NCBI GenBank assembly: GCA_008080615.1 | Contig: VIKJ01000043.1 | Location: 1-13,271 of the forward strand | Length of the DNA stretch: 13,271 nucleotides | Direction of reading: 5' to 3' | Origin: Chitinophagaceae bacterium | GTDB taxonomy: Bacteria; Bacteroidota; Bacteroidia; Chitinophagales; Chitinophagaceae | Shown here: positions 1-6,218 of the stretch, piece by piece | How the letters are laid out: every line of letters starts with the position of its first letter | Position numbering within the stretch: position 1 is the first letter of the stretch | Notes under the pieces: generated by a model | The model's database searches: none | What the model saw: the letters and a program-made list of their open reading frames with translations, nothing else | Told to the model about the DNA's origin: nothing | Position numbers and translations under genes: made by a program

Positions 1-393
1 AATGTAGTAAGTCACGATGCCAATGCGATTATCTCTACTCCAATTGATAATTCCCAAACCATTTTATTGATGGCGCAGGATGTAGATGTGGTAGGCATTG
101 ATGAAGCCCAATTTTTTGATGAAGAGATTGTACATGTATGTGAAACCCTCGCCCTTAAAGGGGTTCGCGTAATAGTTGCTGGTTTAGATATGGATTATTT
201 GGGTAAACCCTTTGGTCAAATGCCCAATTTATTGGCAGTTGCAGATTACATTACCAAATTGCACGCCATTTGTATGAAATGTGGAAATATAGCCCATGTA
301 TCTTACCGTAAAACCACTGAGGAAGGGCAGGTTTTACTGGGTGAAAAAGAAACCTATGAACCTCGTTGTAGAACTTGCATCCATGAAAAGTAG
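1..393 (+). CDS. tdk: thymidine kinase (type II, TK1-like), 5' end outside window
   Basis: Thymidine kinase phosphorylates thymidine to dTMP with ATP in the cytosolic pyrimidine salvage pathway. The reading frame is already open at base 1 (NVVSHDANAIIS...), so the N-terminus with the P-loop lies outside the window and about 130 C-terminal codons are visible. Seen here are the DEAQFFD motif (Walker B-like metal and catalytic region), the GLDMDYLGKPF segment that leads into the lasso loop, and two cysteine pairs (CMKC and CRTC) that fit the structural zinc site of TK1-type enzymes. The gene ends with TAG at 391-393. The next gene, ccmB, starts 11 bases before this end in another frame, so the two are probably co-transcribed and translationally coupled. 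The family call is secure; only the missing 5' end limits it. Confidence 0.96.
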   Translation, partial: NVVSHDANAIISTPIDNSQTILLMAQDVDVVGIDEAQFFDEEIVHVCETLALKGVRVIVAGLDMDYLGKPFGQMPNLLAVADYITKLHAICMKCGNIAHVSYRKTTEEGQVLLGEKETYEPRCRTCIHEK

Positions 394-1042
394 ATCGATC
401 ATTTTACCCCTTATAAAAAAAGATTTACTACTGGAAATTCGCCAGCAGTATACATTCTATGGAGTATTGCTATATATAGCTTCTACCACTTTTGTGGTGT
501 ATTTATCTATGGGACAACCCGACGATAAGGTATGGAATGGTCTATTTTGGGTGCTTCAACTATTTGTTTGCATCAATGCGGTAGCCAAGAGTTTTTTACA
601 AGACAGCAAAGGTAGAATGCTCTACTTTTATTCAATTGCAGGCCCAACCGACTTTATCCTTTCAAAACTCATTTTCAATGCCATCTTAATGCTGCTGATG
701 AATTTATTGAGTTTGGCTGTATTTACCCTTTTATTGGGGAATCCAATTTCGAAAATGGGTGAGTTTATCCTAATCAGTATTCTAGGTGGCATTAGCCTTA
801 GCCTAGTTTTTACTTTTTTAGCTGCAATTGCTGCAAAAGCACAACAGCAAGCGGCTTTAATGGCCATCATGGGATTCCCCATTATCATACCGCAGCTTTT
901 ACTGCTCATGAAAATTAGTTCAGCCGCATTTTCTTCTGTTATTCAAGACGGCTGGTGGAATATGGTGGGCATGTTAACCGGCTTAGACCTAATGATTGTT
1001 GCATTGGCCTATATACTTTTCCCTTTTTTATGGAAAGATTAA
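383..1042 (+). CDS. ccmB: CcmB-like heme exporter permease for cytochrome c maturation
   Basis: CcmB is the integral-membrane permease that works with the CcmA ATPase and with CcmC/CcmD in delivering heme to CcmE during System I cytochrome c maturation. I chose ATG at 383 (MKSRSIILPLIKKDLLLEIRQQY), which gives 219 aa, the usual CcmB length. A longer open frame reaches back to 296 but would run deep inside tdk. The protein is very hydrophobic, with about six membrane segments. Its N-terminal cytoplasmic stretch (KKDLLLEIRQQ) and the DSKGRMLYFYSIAGPTD loop resemble CcmB proteins. It overlaps the end of tdk by 11 bp, and its TAA overlaps the amn stop on the other strand. No ccmA is visible next to it, while ccmC and ccmD lie about 3 kb away on the opposite strand. 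Function comes from family resemblance. Confidence 0.85.
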   Translation: MKSRSIILPLIKKDLLLEIRQQYTFYGVLLYIASTTFVVYLSMGQPDDKVWNGLFWVLQLFVCINAVAKSFLQDSKGRMLYFYSIAGPTDFILSKLIFNAILMLLMNLLSLAVFTLLLGNPISKMGEFILISILGGISLSLVFTFLAAIAAKAQQQAALMAIMGFPIIIPQLLLLMKISSAAFSSVIQDGWWNMVGMLTGLDLMIVALAYILFPFLWKD

Positions 1043-1809
1043 AAGCGCAAGTGCCTAACTGTTACCGCTTTATTAATGAGCTGCTTCAAGGAATCAATTC
1101 CAATTTTTAAATGCCTGTCTACAAATTGTTCAGTGATTTTTTTATCACTGGCTTCCGTTTTAACTCCATCTGGAATCATCGGTTGATCACTCACCAATAA
1201 TAAAGCACCTGTTGGAATTTTATTGTAAAAACCTACCGTAAAAATGGTAGCCGTTTCCATATCAATGGCGTAAGCACGCACTTTTGTGAGGTATTCTTTA
1301 AATTCTTCATCGTGCTCCCAAACTCTTCTATTGGTGGTATAAACAGTACCTGTCCAATAGTCTACTTTATAATCGCGGATGGTGGTGGAGATTGCTTTCT
1401 GCAAAGCAAATGCAGGCATTGCAGGAACTTCAGGAGGAAAATAATCATTGGATGTACCCTCTCCTCTAATTGCTGCTATTGGTAAAATTAAATCGCCTAG
1501 TTTATTTCTTTTCTTGAGCCCACCACATTTACCTAAGAACAACACCGCTTCTGGTTCTAAAGCAGTTAATAAATCCATGATGGTAGCGGCCCCAGGACTA
1601 CCCATACCAAAATTAATGATGGTGATTCCATTTGCTGTTGCACATTGCATAGGTCTATCGGCACCTACTACTTTTACTTTATTCCATTTAGCAAACATGG
1701 TTACGTAATTGCTAAAATTGGTGAGCAAGATGAACTTACCAAAATTTTCTAGCTTTTCACCAGTATACCTAGGCAGCCAGTTATTTACTATTTCCTGTTT
1801 AGTTTTCAT
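1039..1809 (-). CDS. amn: AMP nucleosidase, short form
   Basis: AMP nucleosidase cleaves AMP to adenine and ribose 5-phosphate, linking purine turnover and energy state in the cytosol. The protein has 256 aa and is almost entirely one nucleoside-phosphorylase/nucleosidase fold. Visible motifs are NFGMGSPGAATIMD (phosphate-binding Gly-rich loop), LGKCGGLKKRNKLGDLILP, DMETATIF (purine/ribose-binding Met-Glu) and VSDQPM (the late catalytic Asp region). E. coli Amn is about 480 aa with an extra N-terminal regulatory domain, which is absent here. Bacteroidota commonly carry this short form. The ATG at 1809 is the natural start. The gene is convergent with ccmB, with a 4-base stop overlap, and divergent from the HsdR-N gene. 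Substrate specificity for AMP rather than another nucleoside is inferred from family membership. Confidence 0.88.
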   Translation of the reverse strand: MKTKQEIVNNWLPRYTGEKLENFGKFILLTNFSNYVTMFAKWNKVKVVGADRPMQCATANGITIINFGMGSPGAATIMDLLTALEPEAVLFLGKCGGLKKRNKLGDLILPIAAIRGEGTSNDYFPPEVPAMPAFALQKAISTTIRDYKVDYWTGTVYTTNRRVWEHDEEFKEYLTKVRAYAIDMETATIFTVGFYNKIPTGALLLVSDQPMIPDGVKTEASDKKITEQFVDRHLKIGIDSLKQLINKAVTVRHLRF

Positions 1810-1853
1810 ATGCTTAAGTTTGTAACTGATAACTATATTTCAATTATAGAAAC

Positions 1854-1896
1854 CAAGTTAACTTGTAAATATACAAAAAACTACTTGTTTTACAAG
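1854..1896. repeat. cluster of three palindromes in the amn / HsdR-N divergent spacer
   Basis: Three dyads lie side by side. CAAGTTAACTTG (1854-1865) is a perfect 12-bp palindrome. TTGTA-AATA-TACAA (1863-1876) overlaps its end. CTTGT-TTT-ACAAG (1884-1896) follows. In addition, CTTGTAAA (1862-1869) and TTTACAAG (1889-1896) form a perfect 8-bp inverted repeat across the whole element. The shared half-site is ACTTG/CAAGT. The cluster covers the candidate amn promoter, as an operator would. No regulator gene is adjacent, so a bound protein is inference only. Confidence 0.5.
1866..1895 (-). promoter_or_regulatory. candidate amn promoter (Bacteroidota type)
   Basis: On the minus strand a TATATTTA box (1873-1866) matches the -7 consensus TAnnTTTG except at the last base. 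A TTG (1895-1893) lies 19 bp upstream, the usual distance for the -33 element. This would place the start of transcription near 1860, with a leader of about 50 nt before the amn ATG at 1809. Inverted repeats overlap both boxes. The assignment is by pattern only. Confidence 0.4.
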
Positions 1897-1935
1897 AAAT
1901 AAACCCAAACAAACACCACTACAGCCTCGTTTTAA

Positions 1936-2364
1936 ATGATCATTCAGTACCCCCCATATAACCCAAGAGTAAAAAAAGAAAAGGGCAAGGAATTCATTTT
2001 TGATGACTTAAGAAAACAATGGGTAACCCTAACACCAGAAGAATGGGTGAGGCAAAATTTCATCAACTACCTAGTGAAAGAAAAAAAATATCCTCCTTCA
2101 TTAATAGCAATAGAAAAAGAGATTCAAGTAGGAGAATTAAAAAAGCGTTTTGATATTCTTATTTATAAATACGATAAACCTTGGATGGTAATTGAATGTA
2201 AAGAAATGGAAGTTGCACTTACCGAAAAAGTATTGCAACAAGTATTGAATTATAATATGCATTTGCAAGCAGCCTTTTTACTCATTACAAATGGAAAAGA
2301 AAATATGGGTTTTTCAATACTGAATAATACCATTAGCCGCATTGCAGAAGTACCAGCTTATTAA
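1936..2364 (+). CDS. stand-alone HsdR N-terminal-domain (PD-(D/E)XK-like) protein
   Basis: This 142-aa protein resembles the N-terminal nuclease domain of type I restriction R subunits (HSDR_N type), without helicase or translocase domains. Visible features are TPEEWVRQNFINYLV (residues 33-47), a helix typical of the family; E60/E61 in AIEKEI; then a PD-(D/E)XK-like core with D73 in RFDILIYK and E87/K89 in VIECKE; and a following QQVLNYN helix (101-107). The key acidic residues and the lysine are present, so it may be catalytically competent. No hsdM, hsdS or methylase gene is in the window, so this is not a complete restriction system here. The ATG at 1936 is supported by the MIIQYPPYNPR start. 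It is divergent from amn and convergent with gdhA. Its biological role is not known to me. Confidence 0.8.
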   Translation: MIIQYPPYNPRVKKEKGKEFIFDDLRKQWVTLTPEEWVRQNFINYLVKEKKYPPSLIAIEKEIQVGELKKRFDILIYKYDKPWMVIECKEMEVALTEKVLQQVLNYNMHLQAAFLLITNGKENMGFSILNNTISRIAEVPAY

Positions 2365-2392
2365 TAACAATCAAATATTGATTTAGTTAAAC

Positions 2393-2426
2393 AAAAAAAA
2401 TCCGGAAGCAATTGCTTGCTCCCGGA
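2393..2426 (-). terminator. intrinsic terminator of the ccmC-ccmD-gdhA unit
   Basis: Read on the minus strand, TCCGGGAGCAA pairs with TTGCTTCCGGA (11 bp with one G-U) around a GCAA tetraloop (hairpin 2426-2401). Eight T residues follow (2400-2393). It lies about 30 bases after the gdhA stop codon. In the plus direction no T-tract follows, so it does not clearly terminate the HsdR-N gene. Confidence 0.9.
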
Positions 2427-2455
2427 AAATTGTATTGAAATTAAATGCAAATCTA

Positions 2456-3877
2456 CTAAGGGAATATTCCTAATTCTGCATATGTAGTTCCTACTTTATT
2501 AATAGCACATACATAAGCTGCAGTACGCATATCAGGTATTTCAGGATTACTATGCCAAATATGCATGATTTCACGAGTAGCAGAAATCATTGTTTCTTCT
2601 AAACCACTGTGAACTAAATCAACTTCTTCAGCACCATGCATGATTGTTTTTCTTTCGGCAGTAGGTACAGTTTTACCTGTTAATGTTTCAATCTGCTCTA
2701 AGATATTCGTGTTCATGTTCTCGGTAAATCTTTTTTCCATTCTACCATATCGAACATGGCTTAAATTCTTTAACCACTCAAAGTAAGAAACAGTTACACC
2801 ACCTGCATTTAAATACATATCGGGTACAACCAAAATTCCTTTAGCAGCCATTACATCATCTGCTTCAGGGGTTAATGGACCATTTGCAGCTTCTCCAATA
2901 ATCTTTGCTTTTACTTTATCTGCATTAGTATCATTGATTACATTTTCTAACGCAGCAGGAATTAAAATATCACAAGCTAATTCCAATGCATCATTGCTCT
3001 TAGCAAGATTGGTAGCACCAGGGAAATTTAAAATAGATCCCGTGGCTTTTCTGTGCTGAAAAACTTCTTCTTCATTTAATCCATTCTCATTGTAAATAGC
3101 ACCTTCATATTCTGCAATAGAAACAACTTTAGAACCATGTTCACGGAAAAATTTAGCACAGTGGTATCCCACATTACCTAATCCTTGAACAACTACGGTT
3201 TTACCTTCAACACCTACAGTTAATCCTTGTCGCTTCATTACTTCGGGCATATTACATACTTCTCTGATTCCAAAGAACACACCTAATCCAGTTGCTTCTT
3301 TTCTACCACGAACACCTCCTTGAGTTATAGGCTTACCAGTCACACAACCCGCTGCATCAATTTCACCCGGCTTTAAAGAAGAATAAGTATCAACAATCCA
3401 AGCCATTTCACGCTCTCCGGTACCATAGTCTGGTGCAGGTACATCAATACCCGGTCCTATAAAATTTTTCTTAACCAGTTCACTGGTATATCTGCGGGTA
3501 ATTTTCTCTAATTCATAAACGCTATGCTTACGTGGATTAATTTTAATACCACCCTTTGCACCTCCAAAAGGAACATTCACAATAGCACATTTATACGTCA
3601 TCAATGAAGCCAAAGCCATTACCTCATCTTGGTTTACTGCATCACTAAAACGAATACCTCCTTTACAAGGAGATTTATGTTGAGAATGCTGCACACGATA
3701 AGCTTCAATTACTTCAATACTTCCGTCATCCATTTTTACAGGGAAACGCATACTGTAAACGCTGTTACAAGCTTTAATTTGTTCAAGCAAGCCTTTTTCC
3801 CATTGGGTGAATTTAGCCGCCTTATCGAAGCTTTTTTCAACGCTTTGAAAAAAGCTGTACTCATGTTGATTTGACAT
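2456..3877 (-). CDS. gdhA: glutamate dehydrogenase (Glu/Leu/Phe/Val dehydrogenase family)
   Basis: This enzyme interconverts glutamate and 2-oxoglutarate plus ammonia using NAD(P), joining nitrogen assimilation and carbon metabolism. I start it at ATG 3877 (MSNQHEYSFF, 473 aa) rather than a TTG two codons upstream. Domains in order are the substrate-binding N-terminal domain with CKGGIRFS (71-78), MTYK (93-96), PFGGAKGG with the catalytic lysine K108, and PAPD (147-150), followed by a Rossmann domain with VVQGLGNVG (229-237). IPAALENVI and EAANGPLTPEAD, typical of the family, are also present. Leucine or phenylalanine dehydrogenase is less likely given the length and the GPGIDVPAPDYGT context. 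NAD versus NADP preference cannot be read safely. The gene lies 41 bp behind ccmD on the same strand and ends in a strong terminator, so it probably shares the ccmC transcript. Confidence 0.95.
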   Translation of the reverse strand: MSNQHEYSFFQSVEKSFDKAAKFTQWEKGLLEQIKACNSVYSMRFPVKMDDGSIEVIEAYRVQHSQHKSPCKGGIRFSDAVNQDEVMALASLMTYKCAIVNVPFGGAKGGIKINPRKHSVYELEKITRRYTSELVKKNFIGPGIDVPAPDYGTGEREMAWIVDTYSSLKPGEIDAAGCVTGKPITQGGVRGRKEATGLGVFFGIREVCNMPEVMKRQGLTVGVEGKTVVVQGLGNVGYHCAKFFREHGSKVVSIAEYEGAIYNENGLNEEEVFQHRKATGSILNFPGATNLAKSNDALELACDILIPAALENVINDTNADKVKAKIIGEAANGPLTPEADDVMAAKGILVVPDMYLNAGGVTVSYFEWLKNLSHVRYGRMEKRFTENMNTNILEQIETLTGKTVPTAERKTIMHGAEEVDLVHSGLEETMISATREIMHIWHSNPEIPDMRTAAYVCAINKVGTTYAELGIFP

Positions 3878-3918
3878 TGGCAATCAATTTATAGGTTTAT
3901 TACAATCATGAAATTATA

Positions 3919-4128
3919 CTATTTTGAATGATCCCCTTTTTCTAATCTAGAGATCTTACGATCGATACTTGCAACATATATGAACAGACCAACAAGTATC
4001 GTAACAACTACAGCCATTACAACAAATATTTTTCCATTGCTGCGCATTAAATCTGTAGTAGGTGCTGTTTGAGCATGGGCTACAATTGAACTTAAAAAAG
4101 CGATGAAAAACAGTGAATATTTTTTCAT
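3919..4128 (-). CDS. ccmD: CcmD family protein
   Basis: This is a small membrane protein of 69 aa with a charged MKK start, a hydrophobic N-terminal segment ending in AHAQ (residues about 1-20, a probable signal sequence), a short polar linker, and one clear transmembrane helix (VVMAVVVTILVGLFIYVA) followed by a charged tail (DRKISRLEKG). This layout matches the Bacteroidota CcmD family; CcmD helps CcmC release heme-loaded CcmE. I chose ATG 4128, one base after the ccmC stop. ATG 4137 is also possible and would overlap ccmC by 8 bp. The frame stays open further upstream, but only inside ccmC. The direct position behind ccmC supports the call more than the sequence itself, which is short. Confidence 0.82.
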   Translation of the reverse strand: MKKYSLFFIAFLSSIVAHAQTAPTTDLMRSNGKIFVVMAVVVTILVGLFIYVASIDRKISRLEKGDHSK

Positions 4129-4129
4129 T

Positions 4130-4810
4130 TTAATCATTTGAAAATTTTTGTTCAGCCAATAATGTGTACCTGATTTTAAGTGTACTAATCCATACACCTA
4201 GTAAAGTCCAACCTATAACTGCAGGATAAAAAACAGCCCGCATTTGCATATCTAAATCTTTTCCATTTACTCCCGGATTTCCATCGCTTCCTTGACCACC
4301 AGGATGTAATGACTCTGTTAACCTTGGCAAAATCCAAAGTGTTGGAAAAAGCATAAAAAAGGCAAAAATATTGTATACAGCACCAATTCTGGCTTTCTTG
4401 TCTTCGTCATTCATACTACCTCTTAAAACAAAATATGCCATATAAATGAGCATAGCAATAGCAGCACCATTCTGTTTAGGATCTCCACTCCATGGGCTTC
4501 CCCATTGATAATTGGCCCATATTGCACCTGTAGTTAATCCCAATACCCCATAAATTATACCCGTTGCAGCAAATGCAGCTGAATAGGTATCATTTTTAAG
4601 TGTTGGATTTCGTAGATATTTGATCGCATAGATTAAAGAAACCAATAATAAAATCATCATTCCAAACCACATGGGTACATGGAAAAAGAAATTACGGATA
4701 GATTCTTGCATCCGGTCGTCTAACTTGGGCACTTTAACATAAAACCCATATGTACTGGTATAAATTAATAAACAGAAGGCCGCTATTTTCCACCAAAACT
4801 TTCGAATCAT
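4130..4810 (-). CDS. ccmC: cytochrome c maturation protein CcmC / CcsA-type heme handling protein
   Basis: CcmC binds heme at the outer face of the cytoplasmic membrane and loads it onto CcmE. From ATG 4810 (MIRKFWWKIAAF) the protein has 226 aa and about six membrane segments. Visible are the tryptophan-rich heme-handling motif region WANYQWGSPWSGD (about 98-110) and two histidines that fit the axial heme ligands: H44 in FFFHVPMWF and H169 in ESLHPGG. The usual WGxxWxWD motif reads WGSPWSGD here, so the third tryptophan position is Gly; the following PKQNG is typical of Bacteroidota relatives as I recall them. A TTG seven codons upstream could extend the frame but has no support. It is first in a ccmC-ccmD-gdhA unit and has a plausible promoter just upstream. 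Confidence 0.9.
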   Translation of the reverse strand: MIRKFWWKIAAFCLLIYTSTYGFYVKVPKLDDRMQESIRNFFFHVPMWFGMMILLLVSLIYAIKYLRNPTLKNDTYSAAFAATGIIYGVLGLTTGAIWANYQWGSPWSGDPKQNGAAIAMLIYMAYFVLRGSMNDEDKKARIGAVYNIFAFFMLFPTLWILPRLTESLHPGGQGSDGNPGVNGKDLDMQMRAVFYPAVIGWTLLGVWISTLKIRYTLLAEQKFSND

Positions 4811-4851
4811 AGAATGAATTTTGCATTGCAATGCGCTAGCATAATGTGTTG

Positions 4852-4859
4852 CAAAATTA
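4852..4859 (-). promoter_or_regulatory. candidate -7 element of the ccmC promoter
   Basis: On the minus strand TAATTTTG is an exact match to the Bacteroidota -7 consensus TAnnTTTG, 42 bp upstream of the ccmC ATG. The upstream -33 element is weak, with only a TTT-rich stretch about 20 bp away. Transcription would begin near 4845. Confidence 0.45.
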
Positions 4860-4991
4860 CGTTAAACAGTAGTAATAAAGCGAATGAATGTGTAAAAAAT
4901 ACCCATCTGATTGTTAAATCCAAGCAAGTTGTGAACTATATGTCAGCAACCTTTTAAGGTTTAAAGCTAAAACTGCTAAGAAGGATTCTAA

Positions 4992-5022
4992 TTGGCATAT
5001 TGGGGCAATTTTAGTAACTTTG
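4992..5022 (+). promoter_or_regulatory. queA promoter (Bacteroidota -33/-7)
   Basis: TTG at 4992-4994 and TAACTTTG at 5015-5022 are separated by 20 bp, matching the Bacteroidota consensus TTG / TAnnTTTG at the usual distance. Transcription would start near 5028, giving queA an unusually long leader of about 95 nt. An inverted repeat AACCTT-TT-AAGGTT (4948-4961) lies about 30 bp upstream. Confidence 0.6.
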
Positions 5023-5049
5023 CACTTTTCCAAAAATTCATGCCGTAAC

Positions 5050-5118
5050 ATGAAGTTATCGCCTCCTAGCCTCGCTGGGACGGAAACTGAATGTGGCTAT
5101 CATCTTAAAATAGATTAG
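5050..5118 (+). CDS. possible 22-codon upstream ORF / leader peptide in the queA 5' leader
   Basis: An ATG at 5050, about 22 nt after the predicted transcription start, opens a 22-codon frame (MKLSPPSLAG...) that stops at TAG 5116-5118, 4 nt before the queA ATG and in another frame. Its first four residues, MKLS, equal those of QueA. Three of its last six sense codons are TAT (Tyr, 5098), CAT (His, 5101) and GAT (Asp, 5113), codons read by tRNAs that carry queuosine. I see no classical ribosome binding site, but many Bacteroidota genes lack one. Translation is unproven, and the frame may be open by chance. Confidence 0.3.
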   Translation: MKLSPPSLAGTETECGYHLKID

Positions 5119-5122
5119 TTAC

Positions 5123-6172
5123 ATGAAATTATCACAGTTCAAGTTCGACCTTCCTCTTAACCTGATTGCTCAGAACCCTACCAAAAGAAGAGAAGACAGC
5201 CGTTTGATGGTTGTAGATCGTAAAAGTGGGCATATGGAAAATCGCCATTTCAAGGATATCCTTGAATATTATGACGATAAAGACGTATTTGTAGTAAACA
5301 ACACAAAAGTATTTCCTGCCAGAATGTATGGTCGTAAAGAAAAGACAGGAGCAAAAATTGAAGTTTTTTTATTACGCGAACTCAATAAGCCCAATCGTTT
5401 GTGGGATGTTATTGTTGATCCCGCAAGAAAAATAAGAGTAGGTAACAAATTGTATTTTGGTGACAATGAAGAATTGGTAGCCGAAGTAATTGATAACACT
5501 ACCAGCCGTGGAAGAACCATCCGCTTTTTGTGGGATGACGATGACGCTAGTTTCAAGAAAATGTTAGAATTTTTAGGTGAAACTCCTTTACCTAAATACA
5601 TCAAGCGCAAGCCAGATGAAGAAGATAAAGAAAGATACCAAACAGTATATGCAAAACATGAAGGAGCAGTTGCCGCTCCTACTGCAGGGTTGCACTTTAG
5701 CAAAGAGTTGATCAAGCGTTGTGAAATTCAAGGCATTCGTTTTGCAGAAGTTACATTACACACAGGTTTGGGTACGTTTCGCCCTATTGAAGTAGAAGAT
5801 TTAAGCAAACATAAAATGGATGCTGAATACTATGCAATAGACCAACAAGCCTGCGATATTGTTAATAAAGCTAAGGCAAACGGAAAGCGTATTTGCTCTA
5901 TTGGAACTACTACAATGCGTGCTATGGAAAGTAGTTTTACGGCACAGAAATTATTAAAGCCTAGCGAAGGATGGACGAACCATTTTATTCATCCACCTTA
6001 CAACTTTAATGTTGCAGATAGCTTGGTTACCAATTTCCACCTGCCAAAAACAAGTTTACTGATTATGACTTGTGCTTTTGCAGGGTATGATTTAGCCATT
6101 GAAGCTTATAAAAAAGCTATCAAAGACAAATACCGTTTCTTTAGTTATGGAGACGCTCTGTTGATTGTATAA
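5123..6172 (+). CDS. queA: S-adenosylmethionine:tRNA ribosyltransferase-isomerase
   Basis: QueA transfers and rearranges the ribose of S-adenosylmethionine onto preQ1-modified tRNA, giving epoxyqueuosine, the next-to-last step of queuosine synthesis at position 34 of Tyr, His, Asn and Asp tRNAs. The 349-aa length is normal. Diagnostic stretches are FDLPLNLIAQNP near the N-terminus, VNNTKVFPARMYGRK, PLPKYIKRKPDEEDKERYQT, the AAPTAGLHF motif, LHTGLGTFRPIEVED, and a C-terminal NFHLPKTSLLIM plus FFSYGDALLI. The ATG at 5123 gives the standard MKLSQFKFDLP start. The gene is a single unit with its own promoter, a long leader containing a possible upstream ORF, and a terminator immediately after it. 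Confidence 0.97.
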   Translation: MKLSQFKFDLPLNLIAQNPTKRREDSRLMVVDRKSGHMENRHFKDILEYYDDKDVFVVNNTKVFPARMYGRKEKTGAKIEVFLLRELNKPNRLWDVIVDPARKIRVGNKLYFGDNEELVAEVIDNTTSRGRTIRFLWDDDDASFKKMLEFLGETPLPKYIKRKPDEEDKERYQTVYAKHEGAVAAPTAGLHFSKELIKRCEIQGIRFAEVTLHTGLGTFRPIEVEDLSKHKMDAEYYAIDQQACDIVNKAKANGKRICSIGTTTMRAMESSFTAQKLLKPSEGWTNHFIHPPYNFNVADSLVTNFHLPKTSLLIMTCAFAGYDLAIEAYKKAIKDKYRFFSYGDALLIV

Positions 6173-6188
6173 TAAATAATATACTTAG

Positions 6189-6218
6189 CCCGGTTACCAA
6201 AAGTAGCCGGGTTTTTTT
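6189..6218 (+). terminator. intrinsic terminator of queA
   Basis: CCCGGTTAC (6189-6197) pairs with GTAGCCGGG (6203-6211), a 9-bp stem with one U-G, around a CAAAA loop. Seven T residues follow (6212-6218). It starts 17 bases after the queA stop. Its T-tract runs into the stop codon of the convergent gene at 6217. No comparable T-run exists in the minus direction. Confidence 0.92.

Noticed and set aside
296..382. Longer ccmB start inside tdk
   Set aside because: The extension overlaps coding tdk sequence and adds residues without CcmB character; ATG 383 gives the family length.
1936..2364. Type I restriction-modification system
   Set aside because: Only an HsdR N-terminal-type domain is present; there is no helicase domain, hsdM or hsdS in the window.
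3878..3883. TTG start two codons upstream of the gdhA ATG
   Set aside because: An ATG lies two codons downstream and gives the same conserved protein; the TTG has no supporting ribosome site.
4948..4961. Inverted repeat AACCTT-TT-AAGGTT upstream of queA as a terminator
   Set aside because: The stem is only 6 bp with a 2-base gap and no T-tract, and no gene ends nearby; at most a weak protein-binding site.
5028..5122. preQ1 riboswitch in front of queA
   Set aside because: Context is right, but I cannot recognise the preQ1-I, II or III consensus (no suitable small stem with an A-rich tail pseudoknot).
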